This document shows, in pieces, positions 12,701-24,206 of a stretch of 64,000 nucleotides of DNA; positions within the stretch are counted from its first letter, which is position 1, and every line of letters starts with the position of its first letter. This DNA is from Sphagnum compactum (taxonomy: Eukaryota; Bryophyta; Sphagnopsida; Sphagnales): assembly GCA_965153455.1 (NCBI GenBank), contig OZ234501.1, positions 8,184,001 through 8,248,000 of the forward strand. The letters are read 5' to 3'. The notes under the pieces were generated by a model. That model ran no database searches. It was not told the origin of the DNA and was given only the letters and a program-made list of their open reading frames with translations. The position numbers were made by a program, and so were the translations under genes.

Positions 12701-15700
12701 TTCCAACTATATAACCAATTCCAAAGAACTAGATGTGAATATATAAAACCTTCAAAAGACACCCAACTCAAAACTTACATGAATCATAGGTGTAGTTTTT
12801 TGAACACATCATTATTCATGTTTAAATGTTGAAAAGTTAGATCTAGCTATTTTATTTGATTGATGTACTTAATCTTGCAAAAAATCATGTTCTTTGTTCA
12901 CAATAGTTAAACTTTATAAATTTCAAAAGACATTTTAAAATTCATAAACCTCAAATATATAAGCCTAGCATGCTAATTGATTTCATTCATGCTTATTTGG
13001 CTAGATAACTCCAAAAAAATGGTTACATTTTTGAGACCATGTCATACTTGTTGACACTTTAGGTTAGGTCATCATTATTTGTTTTGTTGAGTCATTATTT
13101 ATAAGCCTCTATTTGATCAAGTACTTTTTTGATTGACCACATGGATCAAACTTAGTAATCACATTGGAGTTTTACAAGTTACATGAAATCAATGATGTAC
13201 ATTTGCTTATATTAAAGTTTAAAGCTAATAGATTTTTACTAGTTGTAATAAATATTTACTTGTTGCAAGTTTGTTAGTGGTATTTGTTAATCGATGGTTA
13301 TTTAATGTTACTTGTCAATATGTTTTAACTTGCCAAGTTTAATGGCTACTTGTCCAAATTGTGAAATAGAAGATGGTTATTTGTTTCTCAAGAAAAGTCA
13401 ATTGATTACTTGTTAAGTGTTACATCCTTGAGTGTTACTTGGACTTCATGAGTTGCCAATAGATTCAACTTACGTGCAAAGTTCAATCCAAGTAGGTATT
13501 TTACTTGCAAAGTTCCATTGTTACTTGTCTAACTTTTGAACTAGGTGATGGTTAATTTATGGTCATAAGTTAGAACTTATACTTGGAAAAAGTTCGAATC
13601 CTTATTTAATACTGGTTGGATCCAATAGAAGGATTTGTTGGAGTGTTATTTTAAACGGACCAATAGATTTTTAATTGTAGTTAATGGCATTTACTTTTTA
13701 AACATCAAGCAAATAAATGGTACCTATTTGTACTTACTATTTGACATGAAATGTTACTTCTTACTACACAAACAAGCTATTTGTTACTTGTTGGATCATA
13801 TTGTGTCATTTAAATAGATGAATAATTGTTGATGACTTTTGTAAATGGCGGAATTGCTTCTTGTTTTGAGTTGCAATGCAACATGTATATAACTACTATT
13901 ACAAATTTGTGTTGATTTCCAATGAATGTCAATAAAGTGCAAATCATCACATTGCATTCAAGATTTCCCCATGGGTGCATTTTCCTAAAATAAGTGAGTC
14001 AAACATGTAATGCTTATTTTTCATTGTTGCAAGTTCTAAATTAAATTGATGCTGATTTTTTGGGATGAACTTGCATGCTATTCTTAATTAATGTATTACA
14101 GGAACATTGGGAAGACCTGAAATGAGTAGATAACAAGTATGTAATATCAAAAAACGTGTTTAATGAGGTGTAAATGTGCATTTTCCTTACTTAATTAACT
14201 ACTTAAGGGCCATCTTTTTTTTCATTGACGCATCTATGGGAATTTTTAAAAGTACACCTTTACATAATAATATAATGTAACATTTTGAGTTATTCGATTT
14301 AAAAAAATTAAATGTTGACATGTTAATCATGATTTTAAGGATATTTTCCTTGAATGAACAACCATGTTTGGACATGTCACTTTGTTCATATTGCCCACTT
14401 CTTATAAAAACTTAGTCACATGGGCATTTTTGGTCAATTTTAACAAAAAAAATGCCCCATATTGAAATTGGTGGAATTAGTAAAATCTATATTTTTATGG
14501 ATGAAATTCTGGAATATTCAATTTTCATTTTCCTCGCATGGTTAGGATTTTGATTAATTCATTTCTATATAGGCCAAATGTGCCAAATGGGTCAAAACGC
14601 ATTTGAAGGAGCCACAAGCATTACTTTACATTATGACTACATGTCTTTTTCCCTCAAAATATTTTTTTCATACAAATGATTTTTAAATTATTTTTAAAAA
14701 AAATTTATGAAAAAAAAATTTTTTCCCCAATAATTCAAATTTTATTTTTTTAATAATTTTAAAAATAAATATGAATTTGTAAAAATATACATATCCCTTG
14801 CAAATTTTACGTTTCATCTTGAACAATGATGGTAATTTGATATCATACCGAAAAATGTTAATTGTCTAAAGTTAAATTTAATGTAATATAAAACAACTTT
14901 GTTCAAGGCATCATATATATTATACCCAATTTATATGTGGCAAAACACTCTTGAAGTTTTGAAATTTTGAATTTTCAAATGTAGATATTTTGAAATTTCA
15001 AAGTTATAGGATTCCACATTTTTGAAATTGTGAATGTTTTTTAATGTGTCTAATAGGTTATTATCATTTCATATTTTTTTACCATTAATTTACTTTTATT
15101 ACTTCTACCATCAACTTACCTTTCAAAGTCCTTTGTAAAAAAGTCCTATTTTAATGATAAACATTTTCATTTTCAAAAGTCTTTAACTAAATTAAAACTT
15201 AAAATTGGATCAAATGGATTTTTAATTTGAATTTCTTGACATTCATGTGTGTTAAAAAGGAATCATGTGCCATGATTTCCATGGTTTCAAATGGCAATAA
15301 ATAAATAAATCTTTAATTTTTCATGACAGAAGTTGACATCCAACGCCCTTTGTGGCTCCTTTGAATGTGTTTTGACCCAAATTACAATTTGAACCACGTG
15401 ATAATTTTTTTGCGCATATCGTAGCATGAATTCACCCAATACCTTGCAAATCTTGATAATTATGGGAATTACAAACTCATCATTGAATACCACTACTATT
15501 TGCCCAATAATAACGAACATGACATGTTTGTGCAACATTACTTTCAACTACATGTGCCAATTTGCTAAAGTGTGGTTTGTTCTGAAATGAACATGTCATT
15601 TGATTAGATGGATGCCCAACATAGTTCAAGTCATGAAGAACGTGGTACCATGTGGCTATGTATATTTGAATGTTGTTCATTGTTCTATTAGGTTTGAAAG

Positions 15701-17981
15701 TAATTAGGTTTAGGAAAATAATTGTTGTGTTAGTGCAATTTTATGTTTCTTTGCTCAATTCAAATGAAGGTTGTTAATGGCCCAAGGTATATTCATCTTT
15801 TAACTATGATATGAAGATGCAAATTGAAGACCAAGGACACAAACCATCTACAACATGAGTATCAAATGATTTGGTCCTAATTTGAGCAAGACATGGGACA
15901 AGAGTTCATAATGGTGATGGGGCCATTTTAAAGGAAGAAACATTAACAATACATAAACATGAACACTAACGGACTCCCTTACACGTAGACCACATGAATT
16001 TATTTTTTCATTTTGTGGGAAGATGGTGGGATTTTTTATTTTCCAACACCAAGGAGTAACAAAATCCTCAACTTAACAAAACAAAGGACCCCATGTGCTA
16101 ATGAAATAATTTGATCAATGAAATTGACTTGCAAACGATTTGAAAGTGCCAAAGAGCTAATTTAAGTTTAAGTGCATGGATGTTTTTTGTGTTCCATCTC
16201 ATGTCTATTTTCTCATATGAAATCATGATTCATATTTTTTTCCTTTCTTTAACCATTGAACACTTGGTGTGTGATAGTGCCAACTTTTCTCAAACTAATT
16301 GGGCATGAGAATAAATGTTCAATAAAAATACTCTCTACAAGTTGTTTTCCATGTTCACTCTTTTCATCAACCAATGTTTGGTTGCAAGTTGCAAGCTTTG
16401 GAATGAAGTTACCATTTAGTACTTAGAAGTTCCCATTTGATTTTGACTAATGCATGAATTGGTTGGAATTGTTCCAAATGATGGACAAGAAATGAAGTGA
16501 ATGGTTGAACACCAAAGATTTCCATGAATCCTTGGATCCCTGGCAGTTGTAAACAAAGCCTAGATACTTCTTGTTGTGGGTGGCTTGGGTTCCAATTGTG
16601 TACACACACATGAACAAGTTTCTTCTCATATACATGAAAGAAGGTAAGGTGCAAGAGAGCAATTTCTACCATGACTGTTGCAATGCGCCACTTACAGCAT
16701 CTACTCATCCCCACCAGTTTGATTACTTCTGCTATGTTCTGTTAACATGTCTAGTAGTAGAGATATGTTGAAAATTGAATAGTCATCAACTTGTTGCATT
16801 GGGAAGAAACTGTCCTTGATTGCCTACCTACAAAATGTTTAGTGGAAAGAATGGAAAAGCCGGTGTGGTAAATGGCACAGGTGCCCTGACAATGGATTGA
16901 CAAAACAACTGTACTGAAGAACTGAACTCCATTTGCCATGATGATTTCATGAGCAACACCCACTAAAACAGTTCACCCCAATTCACTCTTTTACACTTCT
17001 ATAACTCTTATGAATATGGAGAAATCTCCATGAGAAATCTCCGTACTCACAATTTAAGGAAACCAGGGGAAAAAAAAACCTTATCCTTAAGTACAAAGAA
17101 AACTTCCAAATAAGAAAAAATAGTATAGGAGAAGACCAACATAAAGAAAACAAAACCAATTCACTGTTTTACACTTCACTGAACTCCCACTCAAATGAAA
17201 CAAGAAAGAGACTATGTGCAATAAAATCATATTGGGCAATGGAAATGAGCTTGCTGGTCCATAATGAACTCCCAGAAACATGAAATCCTCAAGACATGAG
17301 ACACCGCAGCCTCCTTTGCAAGCGAAAGCAAATCTCCGGACAAAATTAACATGTTGCAAGCATACAGACATGGAATGTTGAAGAGAACTTACAGAGCAGA
17401 TGACAATGGGAAGCACCGGGAAGGCTCATTTTGTCTCTGAAGAAGGTGAGGCCCAGACCACAACCTCTAAACCCTAAAGCTTCCAACCAGTGCAGATTGT
17501 ACAAGTTGATGTTAAAACTGGAAACATCACACACTCAAGTCATTGACCAAGATAACAAAGGGTACAAATCTCAACCCAATTATCTGGGTTCATTGGTATC
17601 ATCCAATGTTGGGTGCATACAAGTACCTCCATTTAATAGAACATTCTCGCCCAACCATTCCATGCTTTCCCCTCCAGATTCTGGATTTCACTTGGCATTG
17701 CACAACAAGATGAGGACTAGAAGTACTGGGACAAGAATTTCCACTGGCAGAAAGATGAGGATGAGGAAGCTGATAATCTCATATGTTTAAACTCTTGTGG
17801 ATTCAGCCTCAAATACAAAAACTTGAGGCTAGTACAAAACACCACAGCATGAATGCACACACACTGCTGGAACATAGGAGGAAGAACCAATTTCAAGCAT
17901 CATCTAAAACATCCAAAACTGCATCTCTCTTTGAAAACCAACTACACCTTCACCATCAAGGGGAAGAAGGCATGAAGTACC
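9701..17981. other. AT-rich intergenic DNA with a degenerate TTACTTG-rich zone
   Basis: No gene is supported. At about 13,200-13,800 the motif TTACTTG or TTACTTGTT recurs every few tens of bases among diverged flanks. From about 16,400 base composition becomes less extreme and merges into the probable 3' UTR of the minus-strand gene at 17,982. Open frames of 60-119 codons at 16,409-17,790 have no recognisable domain and overlap on both strands. Confidence 0.6.
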
Positions 17982-18971
17982 CTAATCCCATGTGTGTTGG
18001 TTGCAGCCAACCATATGCTTCTGACCTAATTCCCAAGGAGGGATATCAAAAGTCTCGTCACCCAAAAGCTCGTCATACGAAGGCATTAGGCCGCCGGGAG
18101 AATGGTTTTGTGCACCAGGCATGGCCGTAGAGTTAGAAGCCATGCCGAACCCTGCATAGTGATTCGACTCCACACCGTCCCGGCTTCGCGGCAGACCCTC
18201 ATTCCAACGGATATATTGCCTGACATCATCATCAGTCACGTTGGTTGGGATATACTTATCCGCTGTCTTCTGCGCAGATGCAATGGGAGGTTGCGGCGCT
18301 TGGAGCGACTGCGAGGATTCAGCTATGGTGGGATTGCGATGGGGATTTGCGTTGTCCTCTGACTCTTTTGCAGTGGAAGAAGCGGATGCCCGAGAGGAGA
18401 TCGGCGTCCGTATTGTAAGTTCACGATCGTCTTTGGAATATTTTTTCACCATTTGCCCGAGGAACCTCTTGGCGGTTTCCGTCTCCTTGGCGTTCTCGAG
18501 CTCCGAAGGGTGGAAATGCCCCTCGGGGTAGTAGAAATAGTGAGGTTCTTCACCTGAGAAGAACAAAGCCGCATCAATACCCCGCGCGAGTTCATTGAGA
18601 GTGGAGCATTTCGGGATACAAAGTCGATTAGGACCAGTCCAACCAGGCACCTTCACCAAGCGCAGTTCCCCATAGAAACCGTCCCTTCTGTTCTCCATAT
18701 TCGTCCACGAGCGTACTCCAAAATTACAATTTGTCCCTGCAAGATCTCGCGCAGTTCGCAACCCATCTCCAAGTCGTGGCAACTCTTTACAACTTAACAA
18801 CAGCCAAAAACAAAGAAGAATTCACGAAGAATTCGCAAAAACAGGGAGAAAAAAACAAAGGCCAGCCCACCCCAGTTCAAAGTTTAGCAACAAAACCCCA
18901 AAAGAGCGAATCAATCAAAATCACACAAATTACAAACACCAACCTCTTCTCAAAGCTTGTCTTTGCGTCAT
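17982..18971 (-). CDS. Divergent AP2/ERF-like DNA-binding protein
   Basis: The main exon is 18736-17982, after the acceptor ttgcag, with stop TAG... read as the end of ORF at 17982. A preferred first exon is 18971-18944 (ATG at 18971, donor gttggt, phase 1), giving MTQRQALRR joined to GTNCNFGVRSWTN. The next part, GFYGELRLVKVPGW, then RLCIPKCSTLNELARGIDA and ALFFSGEEPHYFYYP, follows the AP2 pattern of YRGVR, WVAEIR, WLGTF.TAEEAARAYD.AA and G...NFP in order. The match is to fold-level positions; many consensus residues differ, so DNA binding is unproven. The C-terminus has an acidic/hydrophobic stretch (DELLGDETFDIPPWEL) of the kind seen in activation segments. A shorter product could start at the ATG at 18698, which would omit the first AP2 strand. 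Function as a transcription factor is inference. Confidence 0.55.
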
Positions 18972-19404
18972 TATTAGCTTGTGACATCCTGCGAGGCTGC
19001 GTGCGTCGTCTAGGCACCATGGCAGCTCGATCGATCTCTGACTCCCACGTCTCCGCCTCTGCCTCAAACCGCGATTGCTCCTTCGAATTCCATCGCCGAG
19101 GCGCTGATTTCAGAGAGAAGCGAGCTGTCGATCGTTGCGACGCCAATGCTCTACGCCATTCTTAAATTCTCTTGCGAATCCCTGTGACACACAGCCACCA
19201 GCAGCGTCGGCGAGGGGAAGCTTCTACCAAACAAGTTTGGGCCGCAGTTTGTCCCCCAGTTTGTTCCCCAGTAGCGTCGGCGAGAGGGGAAGCTTCTACC
19301 AAACAGTTTGGGCCGCAGTTTGTCCCCCAGTTTTGACCCCAGTTTGTCCCAATGTTAGGGACATTGGGAGGATTCAAGGGGACGTGGGCTTCACGCTGCT
19401 TTGA
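18972..19404 (-). promoter_or_regulatory. CpG-rich 5' region of the AP2/ERF-like gene
   Basis: This segment is clearly GC- and CpG-richer than the surrounding DNA and lies directly upstream of the minus-strand AP2-like gene. A minus-strand frame at 19146-18944 stays open (Arg/Ser/Glu-rich, MASQRSTARFSLKSAPRRWN at its start) but does not join the main exon in frame through the best donor. It could be an alternative first exon using a donor further on (gtgtga near 18921), or simply 5' UTR. Confidence 0.45.
19203..19331. repeat. About 60-70 bp GC-rich tandem duplication
   Basis: The block beginning agcgtcggcgag, containing gggaagcttctaccaaac and tttgggccgcagtttgtccc, occurs at about 19203-19262 and again at about 19272-19331 with small indels. 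A third partial echo (ccccagtttgtccc) follows at about 19336-19350. It sits in the promoter-side region of the AP2-like gene. Confidence 0.85.
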
Positions 19405-22200
19405 CGATGATTAAATTATTTTTTTGCAAACATAATAATTTTGTTACAATCAATTTTTTTTTAAAAGAGATAATTTTTTTATAATTTTCATAATATTTAT
19501 AATCTTTTTTTCATTAACATTTTTCTATATTCTTGATTTGGTAGGCAAAATGTCAATGAAAGTTTGATTCATTAAATAAATAAGTTCACTACAAGATACA
19601 AATAGACCCAAAAAAAACCATTGAAAGGGTGTAAGAAAAACAACAAAATACAAACAAACAAAAGAATTGAAAGGGTGCAAGACATATAAAAAAAAAACGA
19701 TTATGAATTGGAATTTGATTTATGAAGAATTATAATTTGAAATGACTCTACAATTGTCGGAATGATGATCACCAAAATAGCTATCCTTGTGTTTTTAATT
19801 TTTGTATTAGAGGTATATAAATATGGGTATGAATCTTGGAATGTGCCTTCAATTCACAAACAACAAATGAATTCCATTCAATTGTTACAAGCTCTAGATT
19901 CATAACATTTATGCAAAATATTCACAAATTGAAAGAAAAAAGCCAATGACAACAAAAAGAGACATATTATTTTGTAGTAAGCTCCAACTATTTAGAATTC
20001 CCAAATTGAAAGAAAGAAACCTATTTGGTTTATGTTTTGTTCAAATGTAACTACAATTATGTTGCAACTCACAACTATGATACTAAAACATCATAAATTG
20101 AAACAAAAAACCAAGCTCCAAAAAACTTATGTCATCCAAGTGGAATATATTACGCAAGGTTCATTTGCCAACAACAAACTCCAATTGAAACATGATAACC
20201 AAAGCCATTGTATTACATACAAAATCAATTGCTACAAACTAATTCACAACTTTAATGTTAAATGTCCCAAAATTGGAAAATGACAACTCGGAAAGAATGT
20301 ATGAAGTCCAAAGGTAGCTACTAGTTTCTATAAATTGTAGCCTTCATGTCATACCAATTCAAAGATGAAACTCCCAATTGATACCTAACAATTTGCAAAA
20401 AGAACATGAACATGAAAAATTGGGGAACCTCCAAGAGAATAATCAAAACTTGAACATCCATAATAATTATTTTTTGTTTTTTCAACTCACAAATCACAAA
20501 CTAAATAATATATAAAAACTAAAAGATGACAAGCTTTTGAATAAATTTCAAAAGTTAATTAGCAATAGTAAACCCAAAAAAATAAAATGTACAAAAGTTA
20601 TTATTGAACTTGTTTAGGCAACCCAAGATTATTGATACTTGTTTATTAAAATTCATAAAAGAACTCAACAAATACCTGAAAGCAAAATTCTCTTACACAA
20701 GACTAGCCTTCCTTAATTCATCTCTTCATGCTCCTCCAATAATTTAGCCCTTTGCAGTGTATAAATCTCCAAACACTACATGATGCAAATGAAATTATAA
20801 GTTTTGAGTTGCAAAGGTGTTGTTATGAAATACCCTAAATCCCTAATGTGTTCATGATATTGCTATTTAGGTTCATCACCTTTTTGCAAGCTTGGTTACT
20901 AGTCTTGACTTGTTCATAGTATTACACATATGGGAACATCATACCCATATTAGTTTGGTACAAGGGCTTCAAACCCTAGACACATAACCTAATGTAGTAT
21001 GAATATCGCCTAGGGACAAAGGAAAATTTATTCTCAATTGATATGTTTATGTCATACCAATACCATACCATTATTACGTACCCAAGTTAAAACCTATATA
21101 CTAGTCCAACACTAGACTTTTCATGGAAGTAATGACTTAAGGTTTTTTTTGGTATCAAAGTTTTGTCAAATGGCAAATTTTTTTTCAAATTGGTGAAAAT
21201 GATTTTTATTTTTTTTTCGTTGCCAAATTTTAAAAAAAAACCACTAGTTCTATCCTAAGTTGCAACATCCAACCAAAAATATAAAAGGATACTAGATGTT
21301 TTTTACTTTCATATTTTCTTATGACAAAATCTAGCAAAATCATCTTGTGGATGATCACCACTTTGGCTACATCACAAAATTGGAAAAAGAAAAAGAAAAA
21401 AGAAAGAAAAAAAAACCCATTGAGTAGTGTTAAATCCTTAAGAAAAAAAGACTTATGATGGAGGTAGTGTTGAATTTTAAGCAAAGGAAACAAAACATAT
21501 TATTGAGGTAATGTTCAATTAAGAAATATCATGAAGTGTAGTGTTGAATGAAAGAAGAGAAATGATTCTCTTTTTGGAGATAGTGGTAAGTCTTAGGAGA
21601 AGCTCTTTGGAGAAGGGACATATTGCACGAGCATTTTGATCATCAAGCAAGCATTCAGAGGTTTCAAGTACCTGTGATACCAAACTAATCCATTCTCATA
21701 ATTGCATGAACATTTTGCTCATCAAGTGAAGCAAATCCATTGAGCCTGTCAAGTGTAGATGCTTGGGTTTGTGTGTGTGTGTGTGTGTTTTTTTTTGTGG
21801 GTGTCCATGGAATGATACCACTACTAGCAAACCAGGCAATCTTGTTCTTCTTATTTGGTTTTTCTGGCCAGATTTGGCACTAGAAGTTTTGTCACAATTC
21901 ACACGAAGTTAATGCTGTCTCTAAGCTTTTGTGTGAAGAGATGGGGGAATCAAACAGAGAGACAGCTTACAGATGTGGGAATCAAACTGGAGAAAAAAGC
22001 TCACAGAGATTTACATCATGTGAAACAAGTTCATGATCATGAGTCTCTCTCTGCATGTTGTTCACTTCCCTTTCCACCTGCATCTACAAAATTGCAGAGA
22101 AATCTCCATAACAACAATTTTGAAGGTAAAATGGCAAGAGAATTGTTTGTGAAGGGGGAATTGTTTGTGAAGGGATGTCGACGCTGAAAATGGCAGCAGC
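19405..22200. other. AT-rich intergenic DNA, no gene seen
   Basis: Frames are short and interrupted. The region holds a copy of the dispersed repeat (about 21265-21400, signature ggatgatcaccactttggct followed by acatcacaaaattgg and an A/G-rich tail), a GT run at about 21769-21787, and a 17-base direct duplication (gaattgtttgtgaaggg) near 22,138-22,172. Confidence 0.6.
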
Positions 22201-24206
22201 TAGCCACCATGTAAGCTGAATTTTGCATTGTGACAGCAATTATGGCTCTGCAATCAATGGTTGTTGTTTTGAGGAATGCATCAATCTGGTTTGAGGTGAT
22301 CCCTGCTTGTCGTGTCCTTGTGTACTTGCATATTCTCCTCCTCCATATTCATTACCTCCTGCACTATCTATCATAGCATCCATTCTACAACCATCAAGAG
22401 ATGGCCCAAAACATAAGGCAGCAAAAACATGCTGTTGGTGGTATACATGCTTTGCCAACCCATTGACATACCTACAAAAATCACTTTGCATGATCGCTTC
22501 AAGAAATGCACACAACAGGCCCGATGCTTTGCCAAGATTGTTTTGATGCTTCAGAGATGTCACAATGTTTGGATGCACTTCATAATCTCAGCAGGTGCTA
22601 TTAATGTGATCAAGCAATCTTTCTGGAGAAAATTGAAGCTGGTCAGGAACATGTATTGTAAGAGAAGCCAGGAAGCAATCACAGCTGGAATCATGTGACA
22701 GCATGATGGAGATCAACCATGCAGCAATGTCAGGATAGGTGATATGAGCTGTGCACCACGTTCATTCACGATATGGATTCTCAAGCTTGGGAATCAACTC
22801 CATGGAATCCTTGGCAACCTTGAAAATGTTTCTCAACACAGCTGAGACAATGCATTCAGATGATACATATATACATAGACAAAGCTGGCGATTTCTTCAA
22901 TACCTAATGTGGGTTAAATGAAATCTCTCAAGTCTCAATTATGACCCTTTTGTAGCTCAAATTTTCTGTTGGGTCCAGTATTTTTTCTATGTGCAAAAAG
23001 GATTAGGACTTACGGTTAGGACTACATTTGAGAATTTGGACACAGTAGTGAAATATTACTTGGCCTTTTTTTTCCCCTACCTCAACTGTACAAATTTCAG
23101 GAAATTTTTATTTTTCCTACCAAAGTGAAAAAACGAAAAAAGAAGAAGAAAATTAGCATGATGAAGCCTAAGTGTTCCTGGAAATCTTTCTATAACACAC
23201 TCCATATGACCCTAGAATGTAGGGATACCAAACTTTGGCCCATTTCTAGGTGCATCACAATGTTTCTACTGTGAAGAGGAGAGTCAATGAAATCCAATAC
23301 CAGGATCAGGCTGGTATGTTGAAGAATCACTCATACTAGACACTCGAGTACTTATTGCTCACTAATTGATCAGTGAAGCTTGAGGATTCTTCTTGCAGAT
23401 TGTACAATATTTTTGACATGGGATGTGGCTTGAATCTCAAAAACAAAAAAATTAATTGCTTGAAGAAGTCGATCACCGAACACATTCATACCTTTTGTTT
23501 GTAGAGTGCTTACACTCCCTTTCCTTCAGCTGCAAAGCTCACCAAAAAACCAGCCCATATGCAGAAGAAATTGAGTTGGAAGACATTCTTGCAGTTTGCA
23601 GGAGGAAATGTTCCAAGGCATTTCCATTACAGATATGGTTTGCAGTTGCACAACTTGTGCGACAAAAGCATAAATCCAGTTTCCAAGTAAAATATCACAA
23701 TCTTCAACAAGCTTTTCTCTAAACCCAAAATGTCCTAGGATTTGCAAGAGCAAATTCTTCTTCTTACATCTGTGATCTTACAACAAACCTGAACCCAAAA
23801 AATTGAATGTCTTCATCCTCTGTGTGTCTGTGTATGTTCTCTCTGTCAGAACAGAGATTTCAAGCCTGCCAGTGATCAGAAATTTGTATCTGAAATTTGG
23901 AAGCTGTACCAAGACCATGAGCTAGCTGCAGTGGCAGTGTGAATACAAGCTGAACAGGCTACTCCACGAAGAATCTGTTGGGGAAGATGATCTCTTCACA
24001 TTGCAGATAAAACTTTGATAGGCTTGGTGGCCAGGTCAGTACAAAGTGTTTGAGAATGAGAACTAGTCCATGTGTGTGTTTGCAGGTGATGGATTTGACA
24101 GCAAACATCGAGAGATCCAGAGATGGTGAGGGGTAGGAAGTTTTCTTGGGTTTGAGGAAAGTTTTTGATGAGTGGTGGTGGTGGTGGTGGTGGTGAATCA
24201 TAATGG
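22201..24206 (-). other. Mixed-composition stretch downstream of the minus-strand gene; coding status unclear
   Basis: One minus-strand frame at 22578-22240 stays open for 112 codons with a balanced composition (for example HVFAALCFGPSLDGCRMDAM) and ends in a stop, but no domain is recognised and no splice partner was established. Another minus-strand frame is at 23753-23526. The stretch nearest 24,206 is likely the 3' UTR of the gene at 24,207 and contains a GGT/CCA trinucleotide run at 24,173-24,194. Confidence 0.3.

Noticed and set aside
16409-17790. Several overlapping open frames of 60-119 codons
   Set aside because: They overlap on both strands, have no domain or consistent splice sites, and lie where a 3' UTR is expected.
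18877-19146. Long Arg-rich open frame upstream of the AP2-like exon as a separate gene
   Set aside because: It has no recognisable domain, sits in GC-rich DNA where open frames are common, and does not splice in frame through the best donor. It is noted only as an alternative leader or exon.
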